Made by a program: the position numbers and the translations under genes. Shown one piece after another: positions 33,311 through 41,299 of a stretch of 42,249 nucleotides of DNA (within the stretch, counting starts at the first letter, position 1; every line of letters begins with the position of its first letter). The stretch spans positions 1-42,249 of the forward strand of contig JACQZV010000198.1 of the NCBI GenBank assembly GCA_016213695.1. Reading direction: 5' to 3'. Source of the stretch: Acidobacteriota bacterium. Its GTDB lineage: Bacteria > Acidobacteriota > Vicinamibacteria > Vicinamibacterales > UBA2999. The notes under the pieces were generated by a model, which searched no databases, had not been told where the DNA came from, and saw only the letters and a list, made by a program, of their open reading frames with translations.

Positions 33311-34141
33311 TTACGCCTCAATCTTCTTCTTTTTCCCCACGATCCAGGCCAGCCCGATGCTGAAGATGTAGAGCAGCACGAGCGGGCCCGACATCGCCAC
33401 CAGCGACACCCCGCCGCCGTCGGGCGTCACGACCGCCGAGAGGATCACGATGAGCAGTACCGCGTACTTGAAGTTGCGGATCATGTAGCGCGCGGTCAGC
33501 ACGCCCATGCGCGCCAGGAACAGGACCACCGTCGGCATCTGGAAGACGACGCCGAACGCCAGCAGCAGGCGCAGGTAGATCGCGAAGGCCGGCTCGATGC
33601 GCGGCATGAACGTCAGGATGTCGGTCGTGAAGCTGGCGAAGAAGCGCCACGTCAGCGGGAACACCACGTAATGGGAGAACGCGGCGCCGGCGACGAAGAA
33701 GAACGACGACATCGCGATGAACGGGATGGCCCACTTCTTCTCGTGCGCGTACAGGCCGGGGGCGACGAAGAGCCAGACCTGCGCCATCACCGCCGGCGAC
33801 GCAATCACGAGGCCGCCGATCAACGCGATCTTGATGTACAGCATGAAGGCTTCGGTCGGGTCCGTATAGACGAGCGTGGCCCCGGGCGGCAGCATCTGCT
33901 GCAGCGGCCGCATGATGAAATCGAAGATCCGGTTGATGAAGACGAAGGAGATGACGAAGCCGGCGAAGACCGAGATCACGGCATAGATGATCCGGCGGCG
34001 CAGCTCGTCCAGGTGGTCGAGAAACGACATCCTCCCGCCGTCCTCGTCGGCGGCGCCGAGGATGTCCCGGTCGCGGTCCGGATCGAGCTCCTCGTCCGGC
34101 ACCGGGCCCGGCGCGTGCTTGGGAAAAGGGATGAGGCCCAC
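33311..34141 (-). CDS. tatC: Twin-arginine translocase subunit TatC
   Basis: The 276-residue protein is the receptor subunit that binds twin-arginine signal peptides. It has six membrane helices and the family motifs MSFLDHLDELRRRI (cytoplasmic N-terminal signal-binding site, near residue 38), FVAPGLYAHEKKW and FGVVFQMPTVV. An acidic N-terminal extension of about 35 residues (DEELDPDRDRDILGAADEDGG) precedes the core. It is encoded 6 nt after tatA. The terminal KKKKIEA is a basic cytoplasmic tail. A Tat-type substrate is encoded nearby at 41300-42130. Confidence 0.96.
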   Translation of the reverse strand: MGLIPFPKHAPGPVPDEELDPDRDRDILGAADEDGGRMSFLDHLDELRRRIIYAVISVFAGFVISFVFINRIFDFIMRPLQQMLPPGATLVYTDPTEAFMLYIKIALIGGLVIASPAVMAQVWLFVAPGLYAHEKKWAIPFIAMSSFFFVAGAAFSHYVVFPLTWRFFASFTTDILTFMPRIEPAFAIYLRLLLAFGVVFQMPTVVLFLARMGVLTARYMIRNFKYAVLLIVILSAVVTPDGGGVSLVAMSGPLVLLYIFSIGLAWIVGKKKKIEA

Positions 34142-34147
34142 AGGGCG

Positions 34148-34477
34148 CTAGGCCACGGGCCCGGTCCCGGTCGTGCGGTTCACCGTCTCGCCGTCGGGCG
34201 GGGCCGGTGTCACGGCCGGCGGCGCGGCCGGCGGCTGGGTGGTCGCGGCCGCCACCGCCGAATCCTGCTCGAGCGTGATGGCGGCGCGCTGATCCTTCTG
34301 GTCCTCGACCCGGATTTCCTCCTCCAGCGTGTTCCGCAACTCGTTCGACGCGCGCTTGAATTCGCCGATGCTGCGGCCGAGCGACCGGCCGAGCTCAGGC
34401 AGCTTGCGCGGCCCGAAGATGATCAGCGCGATCACGAGGATGATGATCAGCTCGGGCATGCCGATGGAACCAAACAT
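34148..34477 (-). CDS. tatA: Twin-arginine translocase subunit TatA/TatB
   Basis: The 109-residue protein has the short N-terminal membrane helix [20 protein letters not shown], the [20 protein letters not shown] hinge and amphipathic helix, and an acidic then Pro/Ala-rich tail. The FGP turn and Glu before the helix are typical of TatA; a separate TatB is not in the window, so it may serve both roles as in minimal Tat systems. It heads the tatA-tatC unit, with a good sigma-70 promoter about 100 nt upstream (34581-34609). Confidence 0.93.
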   Translation of the reverse strand: MFGSIGMPELIIILVIALIIFGPRKLPELGRSLGRSIGEFKRASNELRNTLEEEIRVEDQKDQRAAITLEQDSAVAAATTQPPAAPPAVTPAPPDGETVNRTTGTGPVA

Positions 34478-34490
34478 AAGAGGTGCTCCA

Positions 34491-34508
34491 GCCGGCCATA
34501 GGGCCGGC
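34491..34508 (-). promoter_or_regulatory. Stem-loop in the tatA leader
   Basis: GCCGGCC-ATAG-GGCCGGC is a perfect 7-bp stem with a 4-nt loop, placed 14-31 nt upstream of the tatA start on the minus strand. It would fold in the predicted leader of about 97 nt. Confidence 0.55.
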
Positions 34509-34580
34509 GATGACGGTCGCGGAACCGGGGCCGGAGGATGCCGGCCGGGGTCGCCGAATGTCCCGCAAGTTATTCATCTG

Positions 34581-34609
34581 ATTATAGAAATGCGATCTGG
34601 ACGGGGTCA
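34581..34609 (-). promoter_or_regulatory. Sigma-70 promoter of tatA-tatC
   Basis: On the minus strand, TTGACC (34609-34604) and TATAAT (34586-34581) are separated by exactly 17 nt; the -10 box is perfect and the -35 box matches 5 of 6. The start would be near 34574. Confidence 0.75.
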
Positions 34610-34626
34610 AGGTAACCGTTTATAGT
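34598..34626 (+). promoter_or_regulatory. Sigma-70 promoter of ctpA
   Basis: TGGACG (34598-34603) and TATAGT (34621-34626) are 17 nt apart. The predicted start is about 5 nt before ATG 34638. The two -35 boxes of this and the tatA promoter abut, so the promoters overlap. Confidence 0.65.
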
Positions 34627-34637
34627 TTTCAGCAGAT

Positions 34638-36260
34638 ATGCGCCGCTATCGCACCCTGTCCGCCGCCGTCATAACGGTCCTGCTCTGCGCGTTCGTCGGG
34701 GGTTTCTACGGGCGCAGCGCGCTGGTGGCCCAGGACCAGATTCCCGAGCAATACAAGGTGTTTTCGGCCGCGCTCAGCGCGATCGAAGGCACGTACGTCG
34801 GCACCACCGAGTCGGACCGGCTCGTGTACGGCGCGATTGCGGGCATGCTGCAGACGCTCGACCCGCACTCGAGCTTCATGGATCCCCGGACCTACGCCCA
34901 GATGCGGGAGCGGCAGGAAGGGCGGTACTACGGCCTCGGGATCTCCATCCAGGTGGTCGAGGGCGAGATTACGGTGTTCTCGCTGTTCGAGGGGTCGCCA
35001 GCCTATCAGAAGGGCGTCCGGCGCGGCGACGTCATCGCCCGGATCGAAGGCAAGGACACGAAGGGGTGGACCAGTGACGAGGCGGTGCGCCTGCTGCGCG
35101 GCGCGCGCGGCACCCCGGTCCACGTCGCCATCAAGCGCGCCGGCTACAACGCGCTGATCGATCTCGACGTCGTCCGCGACGAGATTCACATCCCGACAGT
35201 ACGCGCCGCGTTCATGCTCGACTCGTCCACCGGCTACGTGCTGCTGTCGGATTTCGGCGAGAACACGGACCAGGAGCTGGGACGCGCGCTGCGGGACCTT
35301 CGCGGCAAGGGGATGGGGCGGCTCGTGTTCGACCTGCGCAACAACCCCGGCGGCGCGCTGGATCAGGCGATCCGCGTGGCCAACCGGTTCCTGCCGCGCG
35401 GCGACCTGATTGTCTACACGCGCGGCCGCGTGCCGAACTCCGATCAGGACTACCGCGCGACCCAGGCGAGCGACTACACCGAGCTGCCGATGATCACGCT
35501 CGTCAACCGCAACAGCGCGAGCGCGTCGGAGATCGTCTCGGGGGCGCTGCAGGATCACGACCGCTCGCTCATCGTGGGCGAGACGACGTTCGGCAAGGCG
35601 CTGGTCCAGTCCGTCTATCGCGTGAGCGGCGGTGCGGGCGTGGCCGTCACGACGGCACGGTACTACACGCCGAGCGGACGGCTGATTCAGCGGCCGTGGG
35701 ACGGCACCTTCGACGAGTACCTGACCTACACGCTGCGCGAGCAGGACCCGGCGAAGGTGCACAAGCCCGAGGACCTGAAGTACACCGATGCCGGGCGCCG
35801 CGTCTACAGCGGCGGCGGCGTCGAGCCCGATCGCCGGTTCGACGGCCCGACCGAAGGCTTCAATCCGACACGCTTCGGCCGCACGCTGGCGGCACGCAAC
35901 CTCTTCGATACCTTCGCGCAGCGCTTCGCACGCGCCGGCGACCGCCGGATCACCGTGAACGCCACGGCGCCGCTTCGCGAGCTGACCGAAGAGTTCCAGT
36001 TGACCGACGCGATGGTCGCCGAGTTCAAAGAGCACGTGCAGAAATCGCGCGTGGCGATCGACGAGGCCGTCTGGCGCCAGGATCAGCCGTTCATTCGCGC
36101 GATGATCCGCTTCGAGATCGATCTCGATCTGTTCGGCGTCGAGGTGGCGCGAAGAAATCTCGCGCGGCAGGACCCGCAGCTCCAGTACGCGACGACGCTG
36201 TTTCCGGAAGCGGAAGCGCTCATGCGTCTGGGCGCCGCGCCCGCCAGAGCGCAGCGATAA
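34638..36260 (+). CDS. ctpA: S41 family C-terminal processing peptidase
   Basis: The 540-residue periplasmic serine protease has an N-terminal anchor or signal (residues 8-30), a PDZ domain (about 85-165, GISIQVVEGEITVFSLFEGSPAYQ), and the tail-specific protease core. The catalytic Ser and Lys are in RNSASASEIVSGA (about S295) and GETTFGKALVQ (about K320), 25 residues apart as in the family. A C-terminal extension of about 150 residues, rich in charged residues, follows the core. ATG 34638 is supported by the signal segment and the promoter just upstream. Substrates are unknown; such proteases trim periplasmic proteins and affect the cell envelope. Confidence 0.93.
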   Translation: MRRYRTLSAAVITVLLCAFVGGFYGRSALVAQDQIPEQYKVFSAALSAIEGTYVGTTESDRLVYGAIAGMLQTLDPHSSFMDPRTYAQMRERQEGRYYGLGISIQVVEGEITVFSLFEGSPAYQKGVRRGDVIARIEGKDTKGWTSDEAVRLLRGARGTPVHVAIKRAGYNALIDLDVVRDEIHIPTVRAAFMLDSSTGYVLLSDFGENTDQELGRALRDLRGKGMGRLVFDLRNNPGGALDQAIRVANRFLPRGDLIVYTRGRVPNSDQDYRATQASDYTELPMITLVNRNSASASEIVSGALQDHDRSLIVGETTFGKALVQSVYRVSGGAGVAVTTARYYTPSGRLIQRPWDGTFDEYLTYTLREQDPAKVHKPEDLKYTDAGRRVYSGGGVEPDRRFDGPTEGFNPTRFGRTLAARNLFDTFAQRFARAGDRRITVNATAPLRELTEEFQLTDAMVAEFKEHVQKSRVAIDEAVWRQDQPFIRAMIRFEIDLDLFGVEVARRNLARQDPQLQYATTLFPEAEALMRLGAAPARAQR

Positions 36261-36282
36261 CGCCCGTAGCACCACCCCCGCC

Positions 36283-36303
36283 TTTTGGGTGCCTAGCCCA
36301 AAA
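36283..36303. promoter_or_regulatory. Short hairpin after ctpA
   Basis: TTTTGGG-TGCCTAG-CCCAAAA is a perfect 7-bp inverted repeat with a 7-nt loop, 22 nt after the ctpA stop. It may mark the end of the ctpA transcript. It cannot form at the same time as the larger stem at 36291-36342. Confidence 0.55.
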
Positions 36304-36342
36304 TATAGTGGTGTTACTTTGGCCTTGCCACTAGGGCTAGGC
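36291..36342. promoter_or_regulatory. Larger bulged stem-loop upstream of smc
   Basis: GCCTAGCCC (36291-36299) and TAGTGG (36306-36311) pair with the continuous CCACTAGGGCTAGGC (36328-36342), leaving a 6-nt AAAATA bulge and a 16-nt loop. The right arm overlaps the spacer of the predicted smc promoter. Confidence 0.55.
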
Positions 36343-36353
36343 CTGTTTAGACT
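36325..36353 (+). promoter_or_regulatory. Sigma-70 promoter of smc
   Basis: TTGCCA (36325-36330) and TAGACT (36348-36353) are 17 nt apart; the start would be about 6 nt before ATG 36366. Confidence 0.6.
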
Positions 36354-36365
36354 CTCAACCATCCC

Positions 36366-39300
36366 ATGCGCCTAGAACGTCTCGAGATCCACGGGTTCAA
36401 ATCCTTCTCCGATCGCGCCGAACTCGCCTTCGACCAGGGCGTCACCGCGATCGTCGGGCCCAACGGGTGCGGCAAGAGCAATGTGGCCGACGCCATCACC
36501 TGGGTGATGGGGGAGCAGAGCGCCAAGAGCCTCCGCGGCGACCGGATGGAAGACGTGATCTTCAGCGGCAGCGACGCCCGGAAGCCGGGCGCGACCGCCG
36601 AGGTCAGGCTCCGGCTGACCGGACTGCCGATGCCGCCGCGAGCCGACGCGCCGCTGGAGGAGTTCGAGGCCGTTCACGGTGAAGGCAACGGCCACGGGAA
36701 CGGCCACGGGAACGGCCATGGGAACGGCAACGGCCATGGCCACGTCCATCATCTGGCCGAGATCTTCACGCGCGACGTCGAGGTGACCCGCCGGCTGTAT
36801 CGCTCCGGCGAAAGCGAGTACCTGATCGACGGCGAGGTGTGCCGGCTTCGCGACGTCCACGAACTCCTGATGGATACGGGCCTTGGCGCCAAGGCCTACG
36901 CCATCATCGAGCAGGGCAAGATCGGCATGATCCTCAGCTCGCGGCCGGCGGACCGGCGGCAGTTGATTGAGGAAGCCGCCGGCATCACCAAGTACAAGTC
37001 CCGCCGCCGCGCGGCCGAGCTCAAGCTGGAGGCCGCCCAGCAGAACCTGACCCGCATCGACGACATCGTCTTTGAAGTCGACAAGCAGCGCGGCGCGCTG
37101 AAGCGGCAGGCCGGGAAGGCGCGCCGCTACCGGCGCCTGCGCGACGAACTGCGGCGCTGGGAGAAGGTGCTGCTCGCGCGCCGGTACCGCGAGCTGAAGC
37201 AGGTGATCGAGTCGGCGCGCGCGCGGCTGACCGAGGCGCGCGCCCGAGAGGCGGCGGCGGCGGCGCGGGTCGCCGAGGTGGAAGCCGACCTGGCGCGGCT
37301 CCGCATCGAGCAGGCGGAGGCCGACAGCCGTGCGGCGCGGGTGCGCGAGGATGCGCACGCCCGCGAGCTGGACATCAACCGTCGCCAGCAGCAGCAGGAG
37401 TTCGACCGGCAGCAGACCGGGATGCTGGCCACCCGGGCCGACGAGATCGGCGCCGAGTTGCGCGATCTGGAAGTCCGGCGCGGGCCGGCGCGCGCGGCGC
37501 TGGAGGAACGCGTGCAGGCGGCGCACGACGCCGAGCGCGCCCGCGACGCGGCCGCGGAGGCGCTGGCCGGCGCGCAGGACGCGCACGCCCGCGCGCAGCA
37601 GCAGATCGAGGGGCTCGAAGGCGACGTCGAAGCGGCGCGGTCCGGCGTGTTTGCGGCCCTCAACGCCGCAACCGCGCTGCGGCACGCAATGGAACACGCG
37701 GCGGCCCAGCGCGACCGGGTGGCGACGACGCTCGGCAAGCTCGGGATCGAGCACGACGACCTGACGCGGGAGACCGAACACGCCGGCGCCGGCCGGCGGC
37801 GCGCGCAGGAGTCGCTCGTCCAGGCCCAGGCGGCGCTCGAGCGGACGAGGACCGATGTCGCGAGCCGTGCGTCGGAATTGGCGGGCTCGCGCGAGGCGCA
37901 CGAACAGCAGGTCAGCAGCCTGCGCGGGCTCGAGCAGGAACTGGCGCGGAGCGAAGCGCGCCTCGCCTCGCTCGTGGAGCTCGAGGCGAGCCGCGCCGAC
38001 TTCGGCGACGCCGCGCGGATGGTGCTCGTCGAGGCCAACGGGCACGTCGCGCAGCAGGGCGCCGTCGCCGACTACCTTGACGTCGAGCGGCGGTACGAAC
38101 GCGCGGTCGAGGCCTGTCTCGGCGACCTCCTGCAGCACGTCATCGTCGAGCGGCACGATCATGCCGCCGCCGGCCTCGCGCTCGTACGCGAGCACGACGC
38201 CGGCCGCTGCGGCTTCGTCGTCGTCGATCCCGGGTCGAACGGATACCACCCGCACGAGGCCCTCCGGATGCCCGGCATCGTCCCGATCGGCGACGTGCTG
38301 CGTATCAGCGGCCCCCACGCCGCCACGATCCAGAAGGTCGTACCCGAGGCGTACATTGCCGAGACGTTCGAGCAGGCGGTGGCGCTCGTGCGGCAGACAT
38401 CCGCCGTGGTGGCGACCGTCGACGGCGACGTGCTGCGTGGGCCCCACGTCGTATCGGGCGGCATGAAGGTGGAGTCGCGCAGCATTCTGGCCACCAAGCG
38501 CGAGATCAAGGAGCTGCGCGAGCGCGTGGCGGCCGATCGGGGTGGGCTGGCGAGCCTGGCCGGCCAGGCGGCGCGGCTCGCGGAGGGCATCGCCGCTTCC
38601 GAACGCGCGCTGGCGGCGCTGCACGAGGAGCAGCACCGGCAGGAGATGGCCATCGTGGCCCTCGAGGCGCAGACGGGTCACGCGGCCGAGGAAGCAGAGC
38701 GGCTCGCCAGGAAGGCGGACGTGATCGCGCTCGAGCGGCGGCAGGCCGAAGAGGAACGTGCGTCGATCGACCGGCGGTACGCCGACGCCGAGGCGGCGAT
38801 TGCGCGGCTCCTGGACGATCAACGCCGGGCCGAGGAGGGGCTCTCCGCGGCCCAGGTCCGGCTGATGGCCGCGCGCGACGCCGTTGACGCCCTCAGCACG
38901 GCCGCGGCCGAGGCACGCGCGGCGCACGCCGCGATGATCGAGCGGGCGTCGGCGATGGCCGCCGAGGTGGCCCGGCTGGAAGAGGCCGCGCGGGATGTCG
39001 AGGCGCGCGTCGCCGCGCGGGCGTCGGAGCTCGAACAGGCCCGGGCACGGCGCGAGGAATTGCTCCAGTCGATAGCCGAGAACGCCCGGCGGCTGGACGA
39101 GGACATTCTCACGCTCGAACGACTGCGCGAGGATGTGCGCGCGGCCGACGAGGCCGCGGCCGGCGTGCGCCTCCGGGTCGACGGCCAGGACGCGATCATC
39201 CGGGAGGCGCGCCAGCTGCTGGAGCAGATTCGCGCGGAGGCCGGCGAGCTGGACCTCGGCCGGGTGGCGGCCGAGAGCGATCTCGGCCACCTGGCCCAGC

Positions 39301-40115
39301 TGTGCGCGGAGACGATGCAATCGTCCATGGACCAGGTCGTGGCCGACGTCGAGCGCATGGAGCAGGCGGGCGAAGCCACACCGGATGCCGCGGCGATCAC
39401 CGCTGAAGAGGCCGACCCGGATGCCGACGAAGGCGACGTGGAGGTGGCCGCCGGCACGGCCCGGACCGGCGTCATGACCGCCGAAGAGGCGATCGCGGCG
39501 CTGAAGGCGAAGATCGACCGGCTCGGTCCCGTCAACATGATGGCGATCGAGCAATTCGACGAGCTGGAGCAGCGTCATACCTTCCTGACGACGCAGCGCA
39601 AGGATCTGATCGATTCGATCGCGCAGACCGCCGACGCCATCAGTCGCATCGACGAGACGTCGAAGGCGCGCTTCAACGAGGCGTTCGCCGCCATTCAGCA
39701 CAATTTTCAGGGGACGTTCAGCACGCTCTTCGGCGGGGGCCGCGCCGGCCTGACGCTGCTCGACGAACACGATCCGCTCGAGAGCGGCATCGACATCGTG
39801 GCGTCGCCGCCCGGCAAGCGCCTGCAGAACGTGCAGCTGCTGTCGGGCGGGGAAAAAGCGCTGACGGCGATCGCGCTGATGTTCGCGATCTTCAAGTACA
39901 AGCCGAGCCCGTTCTGCCTGCTCGACGAGATCGACGCGCCGCTCGACGACGCCAACGTCGGACGCTTCGTCGAAATGCTGCGGGGGATGCTCGACCAGAC
40001 GCAGTTTATTCTCATCACCCACAACCGGCGGACGATGGAGATTGCGAACCGGCTCTATGGCGTAACCATGGAAGAGCCGGGTGTCTCGAAGCTGATCTCC
40101 GTGCAATTGAACTAA
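36366..40115 (+). CDS. smc: Chromosome segregation protein SMC
   Basis: The 1249-residue protein is a condensin ATPase. The N-terminal head has Walker A GPNGCGKS (31-38). A first coiled coil follows from about residue 200, then the hinge (about 550-690, VADYLDVERRYERAVEACLGD ... RCGFVVVDPGS), the return coiled coil, and the C-terminal head with signature LSGGEKALTAIAL (about 1159) and Walker B CLLDEIDAPLDDAN (about 1185). The length fits the family. Unusually, the N-terminal head has a Gly/His/Asn tandem repeat insert (about residues 107-127). A short acidic stretch precedes the C-terminal head. The operon continues with an M48 protease 9 nt on. Confidence 0.96.
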   Translation: MRLERLEIHGFKSFSDRAELAFDQGVTAIVGPNGCGKSNVADAITWVMGEQSAKSLRGDRMEDVIFSGSDARKPGATAEVRLRLTGLPMPPRADAPLEEFEAVHGEGNGHGNGHGNGHGNGNGHGHVHHLAEIFTRDVEVTRRLYRSGESEYLIDGEVCRLRDVHELLMDTGLGAKAYAIIEQGKIGMILSSRPADRRQLIEEAAGITKYKSRRRAAELKLEAAQQNLTRIDDIVFEVDKQRGALKRQAGKARRYRRLRDELRRWEKVLLARRYRELKQVIESARARLTEARAREAAAAARVAEVEADLARLRIEQAEADSRAARVREDAHARELDINRRQQQQEFDRQQTGMLATRADEIGAELRDLEVRRGPARAALEERVQAAHDAERARDAAAEALAGAQDAHARAQQQIEGLEGDVEAARSGVFAALNAATALRHAMEHAAAQRDRVATTLGKLGIEHDDLTRETEHAGAGRRRAQESLVQAQAALERTRTDVASRASELAGSREAHEQQVSSLRGLEQELARSEARLASLVELEASRADFGDAARMVLVEANGHVAQQGAVADYLDVERRYERAVEACLGDLLQHVIVERHDHAAAGLALVREHDAGRCGFVVVDPGSNGYHPHEALRMPGIVPIGDVLRISGPHAATIQKVVPEAYIAETFEQAVALVRQTSAVVATVDGDVLRGPHVVSGGMKVESRSILATKREIKELRERVAADRGGLASLAGQAARLAEGIAASERALAALHEEQHRQEMAIVALEAQTGHAAEEAERLARKADVIALERRQAEEERASIDRRYADAEAAIARLLDDQRRAEEGLSAAQVRLMAARDAVDALSTAAAEARAAHAAMIERASAMAAEVARLEEAARDVEARVAARASELEQARARREELLQSIAENARRLDEDILTLERLREDVRAADEAAAGVRLRVDGQDAIIREARQLLEQIRAEAGELDLGRVAAESDLGHLAQLCAETMQSSMDQVVADVERMEQAGEATPDAAAITAEEADPDADEGDVEVAAGTARTGVMTAEEAIAALKAKIDRLGPVNMMAIEQFDELEQRHTFLTTQRKDLIDSIAQTADAISRIDETSKARFNEAFAAIQHNFQGTFSTLFGGGRAGLTLLDEHDPLESGIDIVASPPGKRLQNVQLLSGGEKALTAIALMFAIFKYKPSPFCLLDEIDAPLDDANVGRFVEMLRGMLDQTQFILITHNRRTMEIANRLYGVTMEEPGVSKLISVQLN
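36684..36743. repeat. GGCCACGGGAAC-type repeat encoding a Gly/His/Asn tract in SMC
   Basis: Near-identical 12-bp units encode Gly-His-Gly-Asn repeatedly, ending Gly-His-Gly-His-Val-His-His. The tract lies between two beta strands of the N-terminal head and is likely a loop insert. Confidence 0.85.
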
Positions 40116-40124
40116 TCTGATCGG

Positions 40125-41240
40125 GTGGCGAACGAAGACAAAGCCACCCGCTACCAGCGCCTGCGACGCCGCGCAGGCGTTGCGGGTACCGCGCTCGGCG
40201 TGCTGCTCCTGCTGGGTCTTGTCGTCACGGGCTGGTCCGTGTCGCTGCGGGCGGCGGCGGCGGCCTGGTCGGGCGGCGCCTTCGTCCTCACCCTGATCAT
40301 CTACGTCACCGGGCTGGCGTTGTTGAGCGAGCTCCTGCAGCTGCCGCTGGCGTTCTATCAGGGCGTGACGCTCGAGCGGCGCTACGGGTTGTCGACGCAG
40401 ACGACCGCGCGCTGGTGGCGGGATTACCTCAAGGCGGGCGGCGTCGGTCTCGCATTCGCGGTCGCCGCCGCGATCATCGTCTCGTCGCTGCTGCGGTGGA
40501 GGCCGGAGGACTGGTGGCTGATTGCCGCGATCTGCTTCGGGGCCATCCTCGTGGTCCTGGCGCAGCTGGCGCCGGTGCTCCTGCTGCCGCTCTTCTACAC
40601 GTTCACGCCGCTGGATCGGCCCGCGCTCGTCGCGCGGCTCGTCGCGCTGGCCGGGCGCGCGGGGGCGCGGGTGCTCGGCGTCTTCGAGTGGCGGCTGAGC
40701 GACCGCACGCGGAAGGCGAACGCGGCGCTGACCGGCATCGGGCGCACGCGGCGCATCCTCCTCTCGGACACGCTGCTGGCCGAGCATTCCGACGACGAAA
40801 TCGAGGTCATTCTGGCGCACGAGCTCGCGCACCACGTGCACCACGACATCTGGACGTCGCTGGCCCTGGAGGTGGCGCTGCTGACGCTCGGGCTGTACCT
40901 GACCGACGTCGTGCTCGAGGCGTCGACGGGCCGCTTCGGCCTTCTGGGCAAGGCCGACATCGCCGCGCTCCCGCTCGTCGTCCTGACGGCGGGCGCGGTG
41001 TCGCTGGCCCTGCTGCCGCTCGTCAACGCCTTTTCGCGCGCCCACGAGCGCCGGGCCGATCGGTATGCGCTGGAGATGACCGGGAATGCCGCCGCGTTCA
41101 TCAGCGCCATGAAACGGCTCGGGACCCAGAACCTCGCCGAGGAGCGGCCCTCGCGCCTGGTCGAGCTGCTGTTCCATTCGCACCCGCCGATGGCGGCGCG
41201 GCTCGAGGCCGCCCGCATCTGGCAGTCGGGCCGCACCTGA
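40125..41240 (+). CDS. M48 family metallopeptidase, Ste24-like
   Basis: The 371-residue membrane zinc protease resembles CAAX prenyl protease 1 (Ste24). About five hydrophobic segments flank the catalytic HELAHH (H232 and H236 bind zinc, E233 is catalytic). The third ligand is the Glu of SRAHERRADRYALEM. The N-terminal half contains the family segment EYQGVTLERRYGLSTQ-like (here FYQGVTLERRYGLSTQTT). It starts at GTG 40125, 9 nt after smc. The bacterial substrate is unknown, since the CAAX pathway is eukaryotic; a role in membrane protein quality control is common for relatives. The longer frame that overlaps its end belongs to the next gene. Confidence 0.9.
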   Translation: MANEDKATRYQRLRRRAGVAGTALGVLLLLGLVVTGWSVSLRAAAAAWSGGAFVLTLIIYVTGLALLSELLQLPLAFYQGVTLERRYGLSTQTTARWWRDYLKAGGVGLAFAVAAAIIVSSLLRWRPEDWWLIAAICFGAILVVLAQLAPVLLLPLFYTFTPLDRPALVARLVALAGRAGARVLGVFEWRLSDRTRKANAALTGIGRTRRILLSDTLLAEHSDDEIEVILAHELAHHVHHDIWTSLALEVALLTLGLYLTDVVLEASTGRFGLLGKADIAALPLVVLTAGAVSLALLPLVNAFSRAHERRADRYALEMTGNAAAFISAMKRLGTQNLAEERPSRLVELLFHSHPPMAARLEAARIWQSGRT

Positions 41241-41270
41241 TCCTGCGGCGCCAGACCGATCGCGGGGCCG

Positions 41271-41279
41271 TGCTACGAT
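41271..41279 (+). promoter_or_regulatory. Extended -10 element before the HAD gene
   Basis: TG-C-TACGAT lies 20 nt before ATG 41300, with no convincing -35 box. It fits the extended -10 pattern seen before other genes in this window. Confidence 0.35.
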
Positions 41280-41299
41280 GCACACCCCGAAATCGAGCC

